Shown here: one piece after another, positions 13,928 to 16,993 of the stretch
Layout: the number at the start of each line of letters is the position of its first letter
Numbering within the stretch: the first letter of the stretch is position 1
DNA from: Methylocystaceae bacterium
Lineage (GTDB): Bacteria > Pseudomonadota > Alphaproteobacteria > Rhizobiales > Beijerinckiaceae
Length of the DNA: 16,993 bases
Direction of reading: 5' to 3'
Assembly (NCBI GenBank): GCA_003152255.1
Contig: PLZT01000689.1
Span: 1 to 16,993 of the forward strand
Notes under the pieces: model-generated
Databases searched by the model: none
What the model was told of the DNA's origin: nothing
Seen by the model: only the letters and a program-made list of their open reading frames with translations
Translations under genes and position numbers: made by a program

Positions 13928-15715
13928 ATGACTCCAGCCGCCCTTGTCCCCGCACCTTCGGCTCGCGTTTGGCTCGACGCGCGATCGTTCGCGACGTTCC
14001 GCAAGGACCTGATCGCCGGCGCGACGGTCGCGGCGATCTCTTTGCCACAGAGCATGGCCTATGCGCTGATCGCCGGCGTGGACCCACGCTTCGGTCTTTA
14101 TACGGCGATCGTCTTCACGGCGGTGGCTGGGGTGTTTGGCTCATCGAGGCATCTCGTCAACGGCCCGACGGGGGCCGTTTCGCTGGTCGTCTTCAGCGCG
14201 CTCGCCTTCATCGATCCCGACGCCAGGCTCGATGCATACGAGGCCATGTTCCTGCTCGCGGTGATGGTCGGTGCCGTGCAAATCTTCATCGCCGTAACGC
14301 GGCTCGGCGACGTGACGCGCTACATATCCGAGTCCGTGGTGACCGGCTTCATCGCCGGCGCCGCTTTTCTGACCATCATCGGCCAGGTCGCCAGCGCGCT
14401 CGGGGTCAAGGCGCAAGGCACGGGGCACCAGCACGTGCTACATCGTCTCTATCTGACGCTCACGCAGCCAGCGCCCTTCAACTACAAAGCTATTCTGATC
14501 AGCGGCGGCGCGATCCTCTTCGCCATCTATGGACGCAAGCTCATGCGTCGTCTCGGCTTGCCACAGATCGAGATGCTACTCGCCGTGATCCTGTTGGCCG
14601 GCGCGGCCTATCTCCTTGGATGGTCTCAGTCGGCGCCCGGCGTGAAGTCAGCAATTCCGTTGATCGAGGCGATTCCCCCGGCCCTGCCGTCTTTCCATAT
14701 CCCGACGCTGAAGCCCGAATGGCTGCTCGATCTCTCGTCCTCCGCGGTGTCGATCGGAATTCTCGGCCTGCTGGAGGCGCTGGCAATCGCCAAGGCGATC
14801 GCGCACAAATCGCGGCAGCAGCTCGACTACAATCGCCAATGCCTCGCGGAAGGGCTGGGCAATCTCGTCGGCGGCTTCTTTCGCTGCATGCCGGGCGCGG
14901 GGTCGTTGTCGCGCACCGCGATCAACTATTCCGCAGGAGCGCAGACGCGCTTTTCCGGCGTGTTCACAGCGGTGGTCGTCGCGGTCGTCGTTCTGCTGCT
15001 GGGACCCCTCGCCGCCTATATTCCGAAAGCCGTTCTTGCCGGGCTTCTGATGGTCGCGGCGGCGCGACTCATCGATTTCGAGCGCATTCGCTACACGGCG
15101 ACGGCTTCCCGCTCCGACGCGATCCTGCTGTTCACGACAGCCCTCGCAGCCGTTTTCATCGAGGTCGAGTTCGCGATCCTGATCGGGTCCGCAGTGTCGG
15201 TCGTCTGGTACACGCTGCGCACGACGCGGCTCAACGTGAAGGAGCTTGTCGTCGCGCCGGAGCAGGTCTTGCGGGCGCGGATCGCCTCCGATCCGCCGGG
15301 CGGAGACATGCTCATCTATGATTTCGAAGGCGAACTCTTCTTCGGCGCGGCGCCCGACCTCGAGAAGCACCTGCAAGCCGCGGCGGACGAAGCCAAGAGG
15401 CGCCATGTCCGCTATATCGTGTTGCGCCTGAAGCGCATGAGGAGTCCCGATGCGGTCGCGCTGGAAGTGCTCGACGTCTTCCTCAAGGAAGCGCATCAGG
15501 AGGGCCTGACGGTTTTGTTGGCCGGCGTCCGACCCGACTTGCACGCGGCGCTGCAGCGGATGGGGATCGCGAAGCGGCATGGCGAGGAGCTGATTTTCAC
15601 CGAGGAAGAAAGGGACTATTCCGCGACCCTGGCGGCCGTGCGTAAAGCCTATGAGCTCGCGGCCAACAGGCTCCACGAACGAGCCGCAGGTTTTCCGGTC
15701 TATTATCTAGTCTAG
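13928..15715 (+). CDS. SulP-family sulfate permease with C-terminal STAS domain
   Basis: This is a 595-aa inner-membrane secondary transporter. The SulP signature lies at residues 40-58 (PQSMAYALIAGVDPRFGLY) and the family's GPTGAVSLV block near 79-87. About ten to twelve hydrophobic segments run to residue 430, including a Pro-Gly-rich stretch (CMPGAGSLSRTAINYSAGAQ). A cytoplasmic STAS domain covers about 445-560 (IYDFEGELFFGAAPDLEKHL then VLRLKRM). SulP proteins import sulfate or related anions, often with H+ or Na+. An AGGA lies about 8 bases before the ATG. It follows the sulfate-binding protein after 42 bases in the same direction, so both probably serve sulfate uptake in one unit. The end of the gene carries a short TCTAG repeat (15707-15717) of no obvious meaning. 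Confidence 0.9.
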   Translation: MTPAALVPAPSARVWLDARSFATFRKDLIAGATVAAISLPQSMAYALIAGVDPRFGLYTAIVFTAVAGVFGSSRHLVNGPTGAVSLVVFSALAFIDPDARLDAYEAMFLLAVMVGAVQIFIAVTRLGDVTRYISESVVTGFIAGAAFLTIIGQVASALGVKAQGTGHQHVLHRLYLTLTQPAPFNYKAILISGGAILFAIYGRKLMRRLGLPQIEMLLAVILLAGAAYLLGWSQSAPGVKSAIPLIEAIPPALPSFHIPTLKPEWLLDLSSSAVSIGILGLLEALAIAKAIAHKSRQQLDYNRQCLAEGLGNLVGGFFRCMPGAGSLSRTAINYSAGAQTRFSGVFTAVVVAVVVLLLGPLAAYIPKAVLAGLLMVAAARLIDFERIRYTATASRSDAILLFTTALAAVFIEVEFAILIGSAVSVVWYTLRTTRLNVKELVVAPEQVLRARIASDPPGGDMLIYDFEGELFFGAAPDLEKHLQAAADEAKRRHVRYIVLRLKRMRSPDAVALEVLDVFLKEAHQEGLTVLLAGVRPDLHAALQRMGIAKRHGEELIFTEEERDYSATLAAVRKAYELAANRLHERAAGFPVYYLV

Positions 15716-15776
15716 TCTAATTCCGTTCCGGCGGGATACAGGAAAGGAAGGCCTGAAGCGAGGTGACGAATCAAAG

Positions 15777-15796
15777 GCGCGGCTTCGCCGCGCGTT
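15777..15796 (+). terminator. Possible weak terminator after sulP
   Basis: GCGCGGC (15777-15783) pairs perfectly with GCCGCGC (15787-15793) around a TTC loop, preceded by AAA and followed by GTT. The T-run needed for efficient intrinsic termination is nearly absent, so it may only stabilise the 3' end. Confidence 0.3.
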
Positions 15797-15976
15797 CAGG
15801 GCCGCGTAGTTGAACGAGGATTCGACGCCGCCAGGTCTTCGTGCTGGCGTCAAGCGCGTCGGGTTTGGACGCCGCGGCGCTTTTCCTTTGTATGCCGGCT
15901 GAGACAGGAATTGAGCGCGTGGAAGAAATAGTCCCCTTCGCCTCGCGGGGCAGCCCGTGAGGAAGCGGCCGCGACT

Positions 15977-16009
15977 GCCTCGCCGTACGCATGACGCCCG
16001 CGGCGAGGC
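15977..16009 (+). promoter_or_regulatory. Stable hairpin in the terC leader
   Basis: GCCTCGCCG (15977-15985) is perfectly complementary to CGGCGAGGC (16001-16009), with a 15-base loop. The hairpin ends 21 bases before the likely start codon. TerC-family genes are often controlled by Mn2+-sensing yybP-ykoY riboswitches, but the conserved loops of that class (such as GGGGAGUA) are not visible here. Confidence 0.35.
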
Positions 16010-16030
16010 GCACGGCCTCTTTCGTCTTGG

Positions 16031-16732
16031 ATGGAACCAATGCCCGATAGCATGACGCTTGGTTGGAAGATTTTCGAGATCGTGTGGATCAATATCCTTC
16101 TCTCTGGAGACAACGCAATTTTGATTGCGATGGCTTGCCGTGGACTATCCCAAGAGAGGCGACGCCTGGGCGTCGCTCTCGGCGCTCTGGGCGCCGTGGC
16201 CTTGCGAATCGCCTTCACGCTGGTCATCGTCAATCTGCTTGGCGTGCCGTATCTGAGAATCCTTGGCGGCTTGCTTGTCATCTTCATCGCGATAAAACTG
16301 CCCTTCGAGGACGCAGACGGCACGGAAATCGACGCCAAACAGACATTGTTCAGCGCGGTGGCCTCAATCATTGTCGCCGACGCGGTCATGTCTCTGGACA
16401 ACGTCTTCGCTATCGCGGCCGCGGCGCACGGCTCCATGAGCTTGATCGTGTTCGGGTTAGCTTTATCCGCGCCTCTGGTGATGTTCGGAGCGGGGTTCCT
16501 GATGTCACTGATGGAGCGCTTCCCGATTCTGGTTTGGGGCGGAGCCGCGATCCTTGGGTGGGCCGGCGGCGAGCTGATCGCCGGTGACGCTTTTTGGGTG
16601 CGGAACGGTTTGATCGCGGAAACGCAAGAGGGAATAATCGGCGCCGCGGGGTGCGCGTTTGTGCTCCTCGTCGTAGCCGCGATGAGCTATTATAATTTCC
16701 GTCAAAGCAAGAAAAAGCAGGGCGTCAGCTGA
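16031..16732 (+). CDS. TerC/YjbE-family integral membrane protein (probable metal, likely Mn2+, exporter)
   Basis: This is a 233-aa product with about seven hydrophobic segments. The two family signatures are present: LLSGDNA (23-29) in the first helix and DAVMSLDNVFAIA (117-129) in the middle, with the paired Asp/Asn residues thought to line the ion path. TerC-family members such as Alx in E. coli and MeeF/MeeY in Bacillus export Mn2+, and the family name comes from tellurite resistance. The start is uncertain: ATGs at 16031, 16040 and 16052 are all in frame, and only a weak GGA precedes 16040. The gene stands alone, 315 bases after sulP, with a stable hairpin in its leader. The stop codon lies inside a perfect 16-base palindrome. 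Confidence 0.88.
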   Translation: MEPMPDSMTLGWKIFEIVWINILLSGDNAILIAMACRGLSQERRRLGVALGALGAVALRIAFTLVIVNLLGVPYLRILGGLLVIFIAIKLPFEDADGTEIDAKQTLFSAVASIIVADAVMSLDNVFAIAAAAHGSMSLIVFGLALSAPLVMFGAGFLMSLMERFPILVWGGAAILGWAGGELIAGDAFWVRNGLIAETQEGIIGAAGCAFVLLVVAAMSYYNFRQSKKKQGVS

Positions 16733-16736
16733 CGCC
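16721..16736. repeat. Perfect 16-base palindrome over the terC stop codon
   Basis: GGCGTCAGCTGACGCC is its own reverse complement and includes the terC TGA. As RNA it could form a 6-base-pair stem with an AGCT loop. It is followed by GCCTCC rather than a T-run, so it is not a standard terminator. Confidence 0.4.
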
Positions 16737-16915
16737 GCCTCCGCCGGGTTCTCCAGTTCCGTTCAATTCCTCTCGTTTTAGCCCGTTCGGACGCCGATCT
16801 CGTACTGGGGTCCGGAACATGGCGTTCAACTTTGGCCTGATCGCCATGAGCTAATCCAGGGGACAATTACCACGTGGACCGTAAACGATTGGCGTCGCGC
16901 ACTTGGTCGTCCAAT

Positions 16916-16993
16916 TTAGAGCGCAATCAATGCGCGTTCCAGTCTCGCGGCTTTGGCAAGAGAGGAAGTAAAGGGCGCTTCTATCAACCCGAT
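16916..16993 (-). CDS. Possible C-terminal end of a gene entering from the right edge
   Basis: From the right edge a minus-strand frame runs open for 25 codons to a TAA at 16916-16918. The peptide (…SSLAKAARLERALIAL at its end) has a protein-like, amphipathic helical composition. It is too short to assign, and could be chance in GC-rich DNA. Between 16737 and 16915 I see no gene. Confidence 0.22.
   Translation of the reverse strand: MGLIEAPFTSSLAKAARLERALIAL

Larger units (their letters stand above)
15716..16030. other. Intergenic stretch between sulP and terC with two hairpins
   Basis: No convincing gene is seen in these 315 bases. A 7-base-pair GC hairpin with a TTC loop (15777-15793) lies about 60 bases after the SulP stop and is followed only by GTT, so it is at best a weak terminator. 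A second, perfect 9-base-pair hairpin (15977-15985 with 16001-16009, 15-base loop) lies 22 bases before the TerC start and could act in its leader. Reverse-strand open frames across the region lack ribosome-binding sites and family likeness. Confidence 0.5.

Noticed and set aside
13804..15321. Plus-strand open frame (505 codons) overlapping the SulP gene in another frame
   Set aside because: Extremely Arg- and Gly-rich with no recognisable domain. The SulP frame has the family signatures, so this is a GC-driven shadow.
14648..15676. Minus-strand open frame (342 codons) opposite the SulP gene
   Set aside because: Arg/Gln/Asp-rich shadow without ribosome-binding site or homology.
15840..16030. 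yybP-ykoY Mn2+ riboswitch upstream of terC
   Set aside because: The conserved loop sequences could not be found by eye. Only a simple hairpin is supported. A covariance-model search would decide.

Overview
The window looks like chromosomal DNA of a GC-rich alphaproteobacterium, probably a Hyphomicrobiales member of the Methylocystaceae/Beijerinckiaceae kind. The basis is high GC at third codon positions, an N-terminal Omp25-like barrel on a porin, an ExoD-family protein, and an alphaproteobacterial-style MetK N-terminus. The family-level placement is inference only. I see no rRNA, tRNA, CRISPR array, insertion sequence or phage gene.

Layout. (1) 1-204, minus: the start of a metK gene whose MetK similarity stops after about 40 codons, with a plausible promoter. 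(2) 304-5100, minus: a likely operon, transcribed as APC-family permease, small one-helix membrane protein, EcsC-family protein, and a two-barrel outer-membrane protein (Omp25-like barrel fused to an OprB-type porin). (3) 5206-6604, plus: an ExoD-family membrane protein overlapping a conserved-looking 131-aa protein. The two opposing units share a short intergenic region with fully overlapping sigma70-like promoters. (4) 6620-9925, minus: a small unknown protein, an intact P1B-type ATPase and a membrane-tethered J-domain protein in tight order. (5) 10031-12724, plus and divergent from (4): a full-length paralogue of that ATPase that has lost nearly every catalytic motif but keeps an open frame. 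(6) 12754-15715, plus: a 32-residue small ORF, a periplasmic sulfate-binding protein and a SulP sulfate permease with STAS domain. (7) 16031-16732, plus: a TerC/YjbE-family membrane protein, probably a Mn2+/metal exporter. A possible gene end on the minus strand enters from the right edge.

The theme is envelope and ion homeostasis: outer-membrane uptake, amino-acid import, metal-ion pumping, sulfate import and metal export. The best candidate for an undescribed system is 6620-12724. There a working P1B ATPase is made with a J-domain protein and a small partner, and a catalytically dead paralogue is transcribed divergently from a repeat-containing control region. The simplest hypothesis is that the pseudo-ATPase is a regulatory or scaffolding partner, or a metal sensor, for the active pump. 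This is inference from motif loss and gene order.
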